A stretch of DNA of 64,000 nucleotides from Hippopus hippopus (GCA_946811185.2 OX328110.1:12752516-12816515), one strand, 5' to 3'. Numbered from the stretch's first letter, positions 43,663 to 53,832 are shown. Notes: generated by a model not told the origin, from the sequence alone. Made by a program: numbers and translations.

Positions 43663-43718
43663 AAGCCAATGATATGGCCAACTATTTCATGGAGTTGATA
43701 AGGATATGATTTGTGATA
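43663..43718 (+). pseudogene. Fragment of ZNFX1 last exon
   Basis: AAGCCAATGATATGGCCAAC and TTTCATGGAG match the end of the ZNFX1 coding sequence (41590-41625). In frame it reads ANDMANYFMELIRI and then stops, against EANNMANFLMEFDD in the intact gene. Similarity continues into the 3' UTR (CATTTGTGATA versus GATTTGTGATA). It is too short to be functional and marks a lost paralogue. Confidence 0.65.
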
Positions 43719-44130
43719 GTGCACGTGTACTTTCAAATACCCATTGATTGGGACAGAATTTAACGATTAGATTTGTGACAGTGCACTGTACTATTATATA
43801 CCTATTGATTAGTACAGATTATAACTATTAGATTTCTGATAGTGCACTGTCATATACCCCTTGATCAGGACAGAATATAACGATTAGATTTGTGAAAGTG
43901 CACGTGTACTGTCATCTACCTATTGAATAGGACCGAAAATAACGATTAGATTTGTGATAGTGCACGTGTACTTTCATATACCGATTGATTAGGACAGAAT
44001 ATAACGATTATACTTGTAATAGTGCACTGTACTATCATATACCGATTGATTAGGACAGGATATAACGATTAGATTTGTGATAGTGCACGTGTACTGTCAT
44101 ATACCTCTTGATAGGGACAGAATGTAAGTC
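43700..44130. repeat. 61-bp tandem repeat, seven copies
   Basis: The units begin GATTTGTGATAGTGCACGTG and end GACAGAATATAACGATTA. Lengths vary from 56 to 62 bp. The first unit starts inside the 3'-UTR-like sequence of the ZNFX1 fragment. Confidence 0.85.
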
Positions 44131-44159
44131 TTATTTAATATTTGTACCCTTGGATTCGT

Positions 44160-44365
44160 TCTGAGTCCGTATTCACCCATCATTTTTAACAATTCTCTTA
44201 AAATAATTTCTCGAGAATTTACTAAATTTGAAAGTAACACAACTCCTGACTGGCTTAACCATTTGGTTTAGCCAATCAGAAATTTTGTTACTTTCGAATT
44301 TGGAAAGTCTTGAAGACTAAGACTAAGAATGTCCTAAAGAATGGTTGGTGAATACAGACCCTGAG
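44160..44365. mobile_element. Foldback MITE, family E
   Basis: The ends are CTGAGTCCGTATTCACCCAT and GAATGGTTGGTGAATACAGA. The central pair is CTCCTGACTGGCTTAACC and GGTTTAGCCAATCAG. Confidence 0.75.
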
Positions 44366-44456
44366 AGTTTTTTTTTGTTTTTTCAATAATCACCAATTTT
44401 TATCTTTTAAGTCGGTCAAGTTATTGTAAAAATAGACAGAGTCTTTGTCAAGTTAA

Positions 44457-44670
44457 TTCATTGGTAAATATCGTGTAACATCAACGTTTTCTTAAAGACT
44501 ATTCGGCCAACTCGGCAGCTTCAGTCTTTTAATATGAGAGTTGGGGGGCCGTATACTCTCTAACTCATCGGTAAATATCGTGTAACATCGACGTTTTCGT
44601 AAAGGCTATTCGGCCAATCTCGGCAGCTTTCATCTTTTAATAGGAGAGTTAAGGGCCGTAGACATTAATG
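44457..44670. repeat. 109-bp unit in direct tandem duplication
   Basis: CATTGGTAAATATCGTGTAA, ACGTTTTCTTAAAGACTATT and TCTTTTAATATGAGAG recur at +109 with about ten differences. Confidence 0.7.
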
Positions 44671-45620
44671 CTTTACTCTTTGTTAAAGTTTGTGTTCGCT
44701 ATATGATGGCCTACAGCTGACTAGTAAAACAAATGACACAAACTGGAACGGAGATCATCTTTTTTCCCCAACAACTTTTTGTTAGAAGTTAGAAAAATCC
44801 TCTGTCGTGTAAATATTTTAAAAAGTTTTAAGTATGTTAAGGGATAAAGGAATTCATTTGAATCATCAGTAGGCCTATTCAGAGTTAATTTGAGAATCAA
44901 GGTATTCCTACCCTGAAGCGGAACATCTGTTTCCACTGCAATTTTACTCTGGAGAATATGATATCATTAAAAATCATCACTATTATAGCATCTTAACCGA
45001 GCCACGTTTGGAGGTTTTGCCTTCATAGAACTATCATTTTCAATTCTAAAATCACTAGATCCTCAATTCAAAGGGAGATTATTATTACCTTCCTTTGCAA
45101 AAAAGTAATAGAGGTATAAACAGAAACTTTTTAGATAGACATTTAAAGAAATTCTGGGCGGTTAAAAGTGTTTAGAATTACTGAAAAACTATAAATTCTC
45201 AATAATCTTACAAAAAAAAAAATTATGCCATGTTGACCAGAAGCTTCAGAGGAGGAAAGCTTTAATTTTGCATTTCAATATAAATTTGAGGAAATCATAG
45301 AAAATAGACAATATCTTTTTTTTTTTCTTTATACATAATAATGATTTTTTTTTTTTTTTTTTTTTTCTTAATCCAATCACAAATACTTACAGCTTGTAAG
45401 GAATAAATGAATGTTATTTTATGGCGCATCGACAGCTTTGGTCATGTACCGCGTATATCTGTATTAAAAAATGAGTAAAGTAGATTTTTTGAGCTTAAAG
45501 ATATTTTAACAAAATGATGACAGTCAAAAAGGGTTGAATTAAGAAGGATTATGTGTGATTTTTGTACGCATAAGACATAATTAAGTGACAGGGCAGTCCC
45601 TATCTACTTAAAAGTTTTAA
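44671..45620. other. Unassigned AT-rich stretch
   Basis: No gene seen. It has T-rich runs near 45317-45366 and a short dispersed motif (ATTTTATGGCGCATCGACAG, near 45416) also present inside the 14.7-kb minisatellite. Confidence 0.35.
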
Positions 45621-45639
45621 GTGATTAAGTTCAGACCGT

Positions 45640-45745
45640 AGGGTTGACTAAACAAACAAGTGGTATAGATACGAGATCAAACTTTCTCGTTTCGTGCAAT
45701 GTGATCTTGATCTGTGCCGTCCACAAAAACCCTTATGGCGTTGAA
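45640..45745. mobile_element. Family B fragment
   Basis: GGTATAGATACGAGATCAAA and GATCTTGATCTGTGCCGTCC keep the family-B core outline with decayed arms. Confidence 0.4.
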
Positions 45746-45850
45746 ATGGTCGAGAATAAAGCGTGTAATTCAAGCCGAACTAATCTGTCGTCTGCAAAAG
45801 TCTACAATGTGAAGGAGTCAAAAAATATGTCGTCTGCTTTAACTCATTAA

Positions 45851-46071
45851 CACTTTACCAAACGACAAAACTTTGGACTTGTCCATATTCAAAGCAACTG
45901 CAGACGACAAATTAAAGTTGATTAAAAATGACACAGTTTTTCCTTGATAGAGCAGAAAATCATGTGGGAAAAGGAGAAAATGCTGGTTACCAGCATTTTC
46001 TCCTTTTCTCACAATGTTTTCTAAAGACTTCTTCGTCAGAATCGTTAAAAGTCGAGACTGTGTGGTAAAAG
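45851..46071 (+). mobile_element. MITE, family A
   Basis: TTAA then CACTTTACCAAACGACAAAA, GCAACTGCAGACGACAAATT, a perfect central palindrome around TGCTGGTTACCAGCA, and a TGTGTGGTAAAAG end. Confidence 0.8.
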
Positions 46072-46077
46072 TGAATA

Positions 46078-46195
46078 CAGGATCCCGACTTTTAACAACC
46101 ATGAGGGAAAAAGTCTTTTGAAAAAAATGTTGGATAAGGAGAAAAATGCTGATTACCAGCAATTTCTCTCTTTTCTGCAATGTTTTCCAATTTAT
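46078..46195 (-). mobile_element. Family A fragment next to a full copy
   Basis: ATCCCGACTTTTAACAACC and AAATGCTGATTACCAGCAAT match a family-A copy in the other orientation, so two copies lie nearly head-to-head. Confidence 0.55.
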
Positions 46196-46321
46196 AAATT
46201 TCTAGGGGAATGAATCGAAATCCTATGAAAAGAACCACTCTATTATTTAATAGAGAGTTTGGAAATACTTTATCTCTCTATAACATTTTCAGCGTGATTT
46301 ACTGGTAGACTTGTAACATAA

Positions 46322-46346
46322 CATAGATAGATAGATAGATAGATAC
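46322..46346. repeat. (GATA)n microsatellite
   Basis: Six tandem GATA units. Confidence 0.85.
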
Positions 46347-46464
46347 TTTATTGAAGTAACGTAAACTATACATAGTTTCTAGTTACACAATATGAAAATA
46401 ATACAATTTATACACAAGGTCGTTCAAACAAACAAACAAACAACAACACAGACAGACAAACATT

Positions 46465-46465
46465 A

Positions 46466-46527
<62 letters not shown>

Positions 46528-46530
46528 TAC
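46465..46530. repeat. (AC)n microsatellite
   Basis: About 30 CA units with one break. A short AAAC repeat lies just upstream (46428-46446). Confidence 0.9.
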
Positions 46531-46559
46531 ACGCACAGAGAAAGTTAAATTAAAAAAGA

Positions 46560-48120
46560 AACAACAAATACATAAATAGAAAAAACAGAAAAATTATCTT
46601 AGAGAATTGGTGTTTGGAAAAAAAGAGAGAAAAAACATGTCGGAACTGTAGTATAATTGATGACAGTTATTCAAAGTACTCATAAAGTGGATTATCCATT
46701 TTCGAACGTTATTTTGCGCTTAAAGGCCTCTTTCAGAAACTTGGCTAAATTTTTCAAAATTGTTTTATTACTGGATTTTAATAACTGAACTAATTTATAC
46801 ATGCTTGGTCTATTTGTATAGTATGGTCTAGTATACTGATTACGTATGTCAGAATATAACTAACATTTTATTCTCAAAACCTTCACAAGTTGTATGAGAA
46901 TTATAGCATAATATACATTTGCTGAAATAATCACGTTGTCACGTGACATAAAAAGAAGATGAAGAAGAAAAGAAAAAAAAAATTATAATAATAATACTGA
47001 TCGATGTTAAATTAGGCTCTTGAAAAGAATGGGGGAAACTTAGACATCGAGATGATACGAAAGATTAGATTGGTAGGGAAAAGTAGAAGAAGCATAAAAA
47101 ATTTCATGTGAATGGATAGGTATTTGTAATGGATTGTCGAAAATTATACGCCGTTATCAAAATGTATACTTTGTTGTTTCACGTGCCAAATGTGCTTCTT
47201 GAATTATGTTGTTTTTAATAGGCGTACGTCAAAATTGTTTGCCTTTTATGATTGAGTCTTAGCTGATTTACAATTGTGGATGTTAATTTAGTGAAAGGAT
47301 AAAGAGTTTCATTGACAAATTCTAGTGATAGTATTTGTGTATTCTGGGAATATTCATTCTTAAATTGGCTTCGCAACAGAAGTTTGGTGAGTCATCTTTT
47401 ACTATGAGTTATTATTATATATTTTTTTTAAATGTAATGTTAATAGTTAATTATTATTTTCTTTCTGTTATAAAATAAGTTGTACAATTTGTTTTAGGCT
47501 TAGACTCTATTAGCAAGAGAGAGAGAGAGAGAGAGAGGAAGGGAAGGAAAAAAGGAGATGAGGTTGGTAGTGAAGTACAAGGGGAGAGAAGCTCACCCAT
47601 GGTATAGACTTTGTAGAAACGAAATACAAAGTCATTTAACGAGGTGAATTGTTGGGAGGGAGAGAGGGAGGGAGAACAGAGAAAACAGAATGCAAGTTCT
47701 AGGTCGTGGTTTTCATACACACACTCTCACAAAATGCAGTTAGTAAATTCATGTTATTCTTTGTCAGTGTGACGACTGCAAAGACATTATGATTGGATGA
47801 TACAAAATTTTGTCGTTTGGTAAAGTGTTTAGTGTTAAAAAATCAGCTCGTTATTTTGTAAAAATCAGCGCCAACAATGAGATCATGTTAACCATTGTTA
47901 AACTTAGATAACCCGGCATATTACGCCTCATTTGTATTACAATGCAAACCTATGATATCTCGAACAAGCCCTGTTTCGAATACATCCGTTTTACTCGAAG
48001 TATTTTCAACAATCGACATTTTTTAAGAAAACAATTTTCGAACGCATATACTCGCAAAACAAAAGCTGTCAGCATGATATGCCTAAAACACTTTTGGAAG
48101 AGGTGTAAAAAGCCATTTCT
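46560..48120. other. Unassigned stretch
   Basis: It holds only low-complexity purine tracts (GA repeat near 47513-47540). Open frames at 47454-47720 follow these tracts and are not supported as genes. Confidence 0.35.
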
Positions 48121-48129
48121 ACATGGAAA

Positions 48130-48370
48130 TTAGAAAATTACATTTGATTTTCCGTAAATCGATCCATTGGTATATTGTGTGATTTATCCGTTTCAACTCT
48201 GTACCGAACAATCCCTGAATCTTATTACACCACTCGAAACGAAAACTTTTGAAAGTACGTATTGTTGGGAACACAGCAAAATGTTGCAAGCAGTATTTTC
48301 CCCTTTTTCAAATTTGTAGTGTGCAATTACTTTCCAAATGGACGGGGTAAGGTTCCGTCATCCGATACAG
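48130..48370. repeat. Segmental repeat unit 1 containing family A
   Basis: GATTTTCCGTAAATCGATCC and TTATCCGTTTCAACTCTGTA introduce a decayed family-A copy. The same leader plus copy recurs at 48915 and 49205. Confidence 0.55.
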
Positions 48371-48386
48371 GAATTACGTAACAGAT

Positions 48387-48639
48387 GAGCCATTTCTCTG
48401 TGAAAAAGAGATTAAATGCATCTCTCTAAACTATCGACCTAGGTCAGCCTGCGCAGTCTGCGCAGGCAGACCTTGGTCGATATCTTTTGCTTTTGGTCAA
48501 TTTTATGTATGCTAAATGACCAGTCTAACTCCAGATTTAGTTTTTCGTTGGACAAAATGGATCCATTATTATGTGATGAATTTACTTTGTATGATACTTC
48601 ACGGAGATTAATCAAACCCCCTTTCACAGCGCATGGCTC
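48387..48639. mobile_element. Foldback MITE, family C
   Basis: It starts GAGCCATTTCTCTGTG and ends CAGCGCATGGCTC. The palindrome CCTAGGTCAGCCTGCGCAG / CTGCGCAGGCAGACC is present. A family-D copy starts 6 bp later. Confidence 0.75.
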
Positions 48640-48644
48640 ATATA

Positions 48645-48907
48645 TGGCTTGCAACATGCAAATAGGGGCATTCGGATATGTGCGTAAAGTGTCGTCTCGG
48701 ATCAGCCTGCGCAGTCCGCGCAGGCTAATCCGAGACGGCACCTTACGACTACATTAGATTTTGTGCTACAGTAGACTTGCGCAAAACAGAAAATCACATA
48801 AAAACGGAAAGTGTCGTTTCGGATTAGCCTGCGCTAACTGCGCAGGCTAATCCGGGACGACACTTTACGCAAATGTCCGAAAGCCCCTTTTCGCATGTTG
48901 CAGGCCA
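48645..48907. mobile_element. Foldback MITE, family D, best copy
   Basis: The ends are TGGCTTGCAACATGC and GCATGTTGCAGGCCA. Each end carries a strong hairpin: GTCGTCTCGGATCAGCCTGC with its inverse, then GTTTCGGATTAGCCTGCGC with its inverse. Confidence 0.8.
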
Positions 48908-48914
48908 TATTATA

Positions 48915-49180
48915 ATCGATTTTCCGTAAATCAATTGAATGGCAGGAAATATGATCATTCCGTTTAAATCTTTTACCGAACAGCCCCGACTTGTTGTTGT
49001 TGTTTTTGTTGTTGTTTTCCACCCCATTAAAAAATATTGCAAGCAACATTTTTCATTTTCTTATTTTCCCATAATGTTTCCTATCCCCCTCAATTATCGA
49101 TTCCAGCAGTAAAGATCGTCAAATTTGTAGTGTGCAAGTACTTTCAAACTGGACGGGTCTAAAAGTTTCGTCATTCAAAT
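48915..49180. repeat. Segmental repeat unit 2 containing family A
   Basis: ATCGATTTTCCGTAAATC, GGAAATATGATC and a family-A copy (TTTTACCGAACAGCCCC...) match units 1 and 3. Confidence 0.6.
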
Positions 49181-49204
49181 TGCAGTCTGGTCGTCTGCTC
49201 AATA

Positions 49205-49500
49205 TAAAATCGATTTTCCGTAAATTGATTGAATGGTAGGAAATATGATCTATCCGTTTTAACTCTGTACCAAACAGCTCCGCGTTTGTTTGGGTTTTTT
49301 TTACACCCCATAAAAAGAAAACTTTTGAAAATATTTTGAGGAAAATGGGACAATAATGCAACCAGCATTTTCTCATTTTTTCTCAAAACGTTTCTTATCT
49401 CCTCATATAGGGCCTACCAATCCCAACAATAACGCTCATCAAATTTGTCTTCTGCAATTACTTTCCAAATGGTCGGGCTTAATTTTTTGTCATCTGCTAC
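49205..49500. repeat. Segmental repeat unit 3 containing family A
   Basis: ATCGATTTTCCGTAAATTG, GTAGGAAATATGATC and GTACCAAACAGCTCC match unit 2 closely. Units 2 and 3 are nearly tandem. Confidence 0.6.
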
Positions 49501-49525
49501 AAGGTTACCAAAAGACAAAATCTGA

Positions 49526-49755
49526 CCCTTAACCTACTAAAGAAGTCAAATGATACTTTCAAGCCGATAGTAAACACTCAAATCTTGCTATATCAAAGTT
49601 ATTTTTGGGAGAGAGAATATCTCCGTACCGGACAGTGTAGATCCAAGATCAGACTGCACGTCCTGTGCAGTCTGATCTTGATCTACACTGTCCGCAAGAG
49701 GTCAACGAGTCGTGCTTAGCAGTCTGGTCCACGAGTCGCGTTTAGCAGTCTAAGG
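49526..49755. mobile_element. MITE, family B
   Basis: It runs from CCCTTAACCTACTAAAG to AGCAGTCTAAGG. The core CAAGATCAGACTGCACG, TCCT, GTGCAGTCTGATCTTG is perfect. A short duplication of the CGAGTCG..TTAGCAGTCT end lengthens it. Confidence 0.75.
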
Positions 49756-49997
49756 ATAATCACTTGTCAAAATTAAACATATGAAGACGGCATATCAAAT
49801 ATGCCTTACATTTATTTATTTATTTAGCACTGAATGTACATAATAATTATGGTTTTAACAGTAACACACAACATATTCAAATAAAAAAGTCAAATATGAT
49901 GGAAATGCATAGAACCATATCAGGCACATCAGCACCAAGGATATCACAAAAAAGGGAAAGGATCCCTTATTTCCATTGTGGTCCCTTTGTGACTTAA

Positions 49998-50465
49998 TAA
50001 ATAATGTGACTTTTCATTGAAAGGCCAGGAAACATTGTCGAAAAGAAGAAAATACTGGTTACCAGTATTTCTCCTTTTCCTACAATGTTTTCGAAAGACT
50101 TTTTTCCTCAAGGGCCAAGCCCCGGTAGCTCAGTCGGTAGCGTTCAGGGCTTGAGAACAGGGGGTCGTGGGTTCGATCCCTGGCTCGGCCAATTTCTTTC
50201 CGAGGATTGATGATAGTCATTGCGACAGGATTCATTCCTCTCTCACCGCTGAGCATTGTCTCGACGATGGTTATGTGGGAAAGCAGCCAGTGGCTTGGAA
50301 AGAAAATTGTGCGGAGTACTGGTAAAAGAGACTCCAGAAAAGCATGGACAGGTGCACTGGCCGCCGCGATATAACTGAAATAATGTTGAAAATGGCGTTA
50401 AACACCATACAATCAATCAATCATTTTCCTCAAGGCGGTTAAAACTCGTAACTGTGTGTAAAGGG
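49998..50465 (+). mobile_element. Family A MITE carrying a SINE
   Basis: It has the ACATTGTCGAAAAGAAG arm, the ACTGGTTACCAGTATTTC centre, then the SINE at 50114-50423. The right end resumes CGGTTAAAACTCG and closes GTAAAGGGTCAA. The left half is degraded. Confidence 0.7.
50114..50423 (+). mobile_element. tRNA-derived SINE H1, intact head, 12-bp duplication
   Basis: The head starts at 50119 and reads like a tRNA: box A GGTAGCTCAGTCGGTAGC and box B GGTTCGATCCC. The body and 3' domain (CCGCGATATAACTGAAATAA) follow, ending AATCAATCAATC. TTTTCCTCAAGG is duplicated at 50102-50113 and 50424-50435. The promoter boxes look usable. The element is nested in a family-A MITE. Confidence 0.9.
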
Positions 50466-50550
50466 TCAAATTGCAAGTCATTATCTACATGTACATGTAC
50501 TTCAATATTTTTCATATAATTATAGGCTTACGCATTTGTGAAGGTATTAA

Positions 50551-50775
50551 CTATTTACCAGTTGACAACATTTTACACTTGTCAGATTACAATTGAAAGC
50601 ATTTGCAGAAGACTATTTGAATGTTACTTGAATGATGGAGTATGTCTTTGAAGGAATAGAAAACATGGTGGGAAAAGGAGAAAATGCTAGTAACCAGCAT
50701 TTCGTGCTTTTCCAAAAATGTTTTCAAAACGTTTTACTTCATGGTCGTTAAAACAAGGAAATAATTCGTAAAGGG
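50551..50775 (+). mobile_element. TTAA-flanked MITE, family A
   Basis: TTAA lies on both sides (50547 and 50776). It has CTATTTACCAGTTGACAAC, GAAAGCATTTGCAGAAGAC, the centre AAAATGCTAGTAACCAGCAT, and a GTAAAGGG end. Confidence 0.8.
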
Positions 50776-51461
50776 TTAAGTTCGTTTATGTTCAATGTCG
50801 TTTCAAACATTATTTAGGTTATATCGCGGCAGTCACACCTTTGACAGGGACTCTACATCGTAGAAATTTTAAGCATCTTTTTATCATTATTCTGCCTGGA
50901 CCTTCATGATTTGGTATGTAGCTACATCAAGTTGATTTCTTACAGGTTTCTACTAATTATAGTGTGTGTGTGTGTGTGTTTTTTTTTTTGTCCCACTCGA
51001 TGAATGGGGTCACAAAATGTTTTCTGGTGAGCGATTAAAGGCCATTCCAGTCGCCCAGTTGGAAATCTTCTTGTCAAAATACTGCTTGTCAGAGTTTATT
51101 GATATTTGGTATGAATAGTAATCGATTAGACTTGAATGTATTTCTTAAAATCATCTTGACATGCGGAAAAGATATAACTTGTGGGGTCGGGGGAGGGAGG
51201 CTTATTTTCTCCATGAAATTTTATCACAATACAGATTGCTTACAGCTTAAAAACTGTTGATATTGTTAACATGTACGGCGCAACTGATTCATCAGACAGT
51301 GGAGTAATACAGGGCCATTATGACCCTCTTGGTCTTTGATTCAATCATATAAGCGTCTCCCTCTATAAAATTACATATTAGGGTCTTCTTATAATTTCTG
51401 AATGTGTCCTTTTATTATTTTGATTTATAGATGAATTTATAAGACATAGGATATTCTTTAA

Positions 51462-51590
51462 CTCTTTACAACCAGCATTTTTTCCCCACGATGTTAATAC
51501 CCTTTAAAGGACAAATTCTACTATTTAATTTGTTGTCTGCAAATGCTTTCAATTTTGGAGAAATCTAAAATTTTGTAGTCAGGTAAAGAG
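51462..51590 (-). mobile_element. Family A MITE with internal deletion, TTAA-flanked
   Basis: TTAA flanks 129 bp that keep CTCTTTACAACCAGCATTTT and the CTGCAAATGCTTTCAA block. About 90 bp of the first half is missing. Confidence 0.7.
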
Positions 51591-51662
51591 TTAAAGAGAT
51601 GTCAATTCTAATTTTCTGAAAATGAAGTGTACTGAAAAAATAACCCTACCAGGTAGTTTATA

Positions 51663-52176
51663 TACGGTGGCACAAAAGTGACATGGAAGATATATTTTAT
51701 ACTACGTGCACACGTATTAGCTACTGCGTGCGCACGTAATAACTAATACGTGCGCACGTAATACTATTGCGTGCGCACGTATTAGCTAATACGTGCGCAC
51801 GTAATAGTTATTACGTGCGCACGCAGTAGCTAGTACGTGCGCACGTATTAACTAATACGTGCGCACGTAATAACTATTACGTGTGCACGTAATAATCGAC
51901 CAATCAGTTTATCACGAATCAATAAATGTCTATCTTCCACTTTCATCTTGAAAAAATGGCTTCCGTTCATGATTCTGATTGGTGGATTATTACGTGCGCA
52001 CGTAATATGTAATACGTGCGCACGTATTAGCTACTGCGTGCGCACGTATTAGTTATTACGTGCGCACGTATTAGCTACTGCGTGCGCACGTAATAACTAA
52101 TACGTGCGCACGTATTAGCTACTGCGTGCGCACGTAGTATAAAATATATCTTCCATGTCACTTTTGTGCCACCGTA
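51663..52176. mobile_element. 514-bp foldback element with 22-bp-periodic palindromes
   Basis: The inverted termini begin TACGGTGGCACAAAAG and stay identical for 47 bp. A direct TTTATA lies on both flanks (51657 and 52177). The inside is two blocks of the 10-bp palindrome CGTGCGCACG: nine on the left (starts 51705, 51727, 51749, 51770, 51792, 51814, 51836, 51858, 51880) and seven on the right (51993 to 52125). Spacing is 22 bp, once 21. About 100 bp of unique sequence separates the blocks. There is no coding frame. Confidence 0.9.
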
Positions 52177-52189
52177 TTTATATGATACT

Positions 52190-52605
52190 TTTCATGTGTT
52201 CTGTCATGCGTAGTAAGCATGTGCGTAAGCTGTTGCCATGGCTGTGCTGGTCAGGTGATACGAAACGACTGGTTAGCTGCAATATCACTACACATTCAGA
52301 TTTAATGCAGAGAATAATGTACACGGGTAATAATGCAGTCTGGATAAAGTAAGGCTAGGAACACTTGTGCTAAACTAGTCTTATACAAACCAACTTTAAA
52401 CCCTAGTCTACCCAGACCTGGATTTGGCCTTTTTCCAGTCCTAAATTAACTTTTGTTTTGCAACCGGCTCTTGTCGTCCAGTAAGTTTACATTTAGCTTA
52501 CACGCCAACAAAGACAGACACGATTCGTTTTCAATAGCAATTGTCTATTATTATGCTTCCGCATTGGGATCAACGGTCATATGTTCGAGTATAGATATTT
52601 GAGTC
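52190..52605. other. Unassigned stretch
   Basis: No gene, RNA or repeat recognised. Confidence 0.35.
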
Positions 52606-52610
52606 ATGCT

Positions 52611-52853
52611 ATTTGCAAAGGGGGTTTAATGCATCTGCAAAAAAGTATCGACCAAGACCAACCTGCGCAGTCGGCCCAGGCTGATACGGGTTGATACTTT
52701 TTGCCATTTTTTCAACGTTTTTTCTGCTTGTCCAAGTTTAATTCTACTTCATCATTTAGTCGGCTGCTAAACAAAATTCTATAATTATGTAATGGTTTGC
52801 TTGGTATAATGTAAAACGGAGATGAACTAAACCCCCTTTTCTTAGGGCGCCTC
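52611..52853. mobile_element. Foldback MITE, family C, diverged
   Basis: It starts GAGTCATGCTATTTGC and ends CTTAGGGCGCCTC. The hairpin has decayed (CCAACCTGCGCAGTCGGCCC). Confidence 0.65.
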
Positions 52854-52869
52854 CCATTTTTTGACTATG

Positions 52870-52960
52870 AAAAATAACAATATTTCGGCTATTGCCTTTT
52901 TCAAGAGTTAGAAACACTTTATCCACTTGAAAAAGGCAATAGCCGAAATATTGAACATTA
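52870..52960. repeat. Hairpin with AATATTTCGGCTATTGCC arms
   Basis: AATATTTCGGCTATTGCC and TTTTTCAAG pair with CTTGAAAAA and GGCAATAGCCGAAATATT. The loop is about 25 bp (AGTTAGAAACACTTTATCCA). Confidence 0.75.
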
Positions 52961-53061
52961 GAGTGTTATTTTTAATAGTGTTTTAATTATTCCCTAAGGA
53001 ATTCAAAGTGTCATTGTGTAAAATTTGTTGCTTTAAAAAATTGATGAATTTTACTGTAAAT

Positions 53062-53567
53062 GGGCAATGCTCTAAGAAAAGTGATTTACTGCACGTCCGT
53101 GATGCATGTTACCAACCAAGTCATCATATGGCCTGCAACATGCGAAAAGGGGCATTCGGACATTTGCGTAAAGTATCGTCTCGAATCAACCTGTGCAATC
53201 CTGCGAAGTTTAATCCGAGACTTCACTTTCGGTTCTTATGTAATTTTCTGTTTCGCGCGAGCCTACTGTAGGACAAAATCGAATGTAGTCGGAAAGTGTC
53301 GTCTCGGATCAGCCTGCGCGGAGTGCGCAGGCTGATCCGAGTCGACACTTTACGCAAATTTCCAAATGCCCATTTTAAAATATGGATTATAAAATCCATT
53401 TTGTCTAACAAATGACTGATATATGATGTAAACTGGTCCTTTGACTTGCAGAAAATTGACCAATAACGAAAAGTTTCGACCCAGGTCAGCCTGCACGCAC
53501 TGCGCAGGCTGACTTTGGTCGACACTTTTTGCAGACGCAGTAAGACCCCTTCTCACTCATCATTGCG
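53062..53567. mobile_element. Family C MITE interrupted by family D
   Basis: The first part ends at CAACCAAGTCATCATA and the second resumes at ATTATAAAATCCATTTTG. The hairpin AGGTCAGCCTGCACGC / GCGCAGGCTGACTTTGG lies near the right end. The D insert sits in the middle of the family-C sequence. Confidence 0.7.
53129..53384. mobile_element. Family D MITE nested in family C
   Basis: It begins TGGCCTGCAACATGCGAAAA. Two hairpin blocks (GTATCGTCTCGAATCAAC; GTCTCGGATCAGCCTGCGCG) follow. The right terminus has decayed to GCCCATTTTAAAATATGG. Confidence 0.7.
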
Positions 53568-53756
53568 CAAATATTCTTTGCCGCATGCATGAAGAAATTT
53601 GACGATTATATTCAGTAAGAAGGTATAGCTTTGGCATTTAATTAAAAGGAGGGTTGTTATGCGGTTCGGAAGTCCGTCTTTTTTCAGGAGTTCAGATGTG
53701 ACGTCATCGTACCTTTGAATACCATCAAATTAATGGCAGCGTGTGATCAATGGTAC

Positions 53757-53832
53757 AACACTCCCATAAAAATTTGCGACATTCTGGCTAGAAACTTAAA
53801 CATACCCTAAAAAGCTACGTGTCGCTTTAAAA
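53757..53832. repeat. Short dispersed repeat, third copy
   Basis: ACACTCCCATAAAAATTTGC, ACATTCTGGCTAGAAAC and AAGCTACGTGTCGC match 28178 and 29270. About 60 bp upstream (GACGTCATCGTACCTTTGAA) also matches 29207. Confidence 0.4.

Noticed and set aside
50119..50193. Genuine tRNA gene
   Set aside because: The tRNA-like head continues directly into a SINE body and tail with a target duplication. It is a SINE promoter region.
51663..52176. CRISPR-like array (short repeats at regular spacing)
   Set aside because: The repeats are perfect palindromes, the intervals are near-identical AT-rich fillers and not unique spacers, and the genome is eukaryotic.
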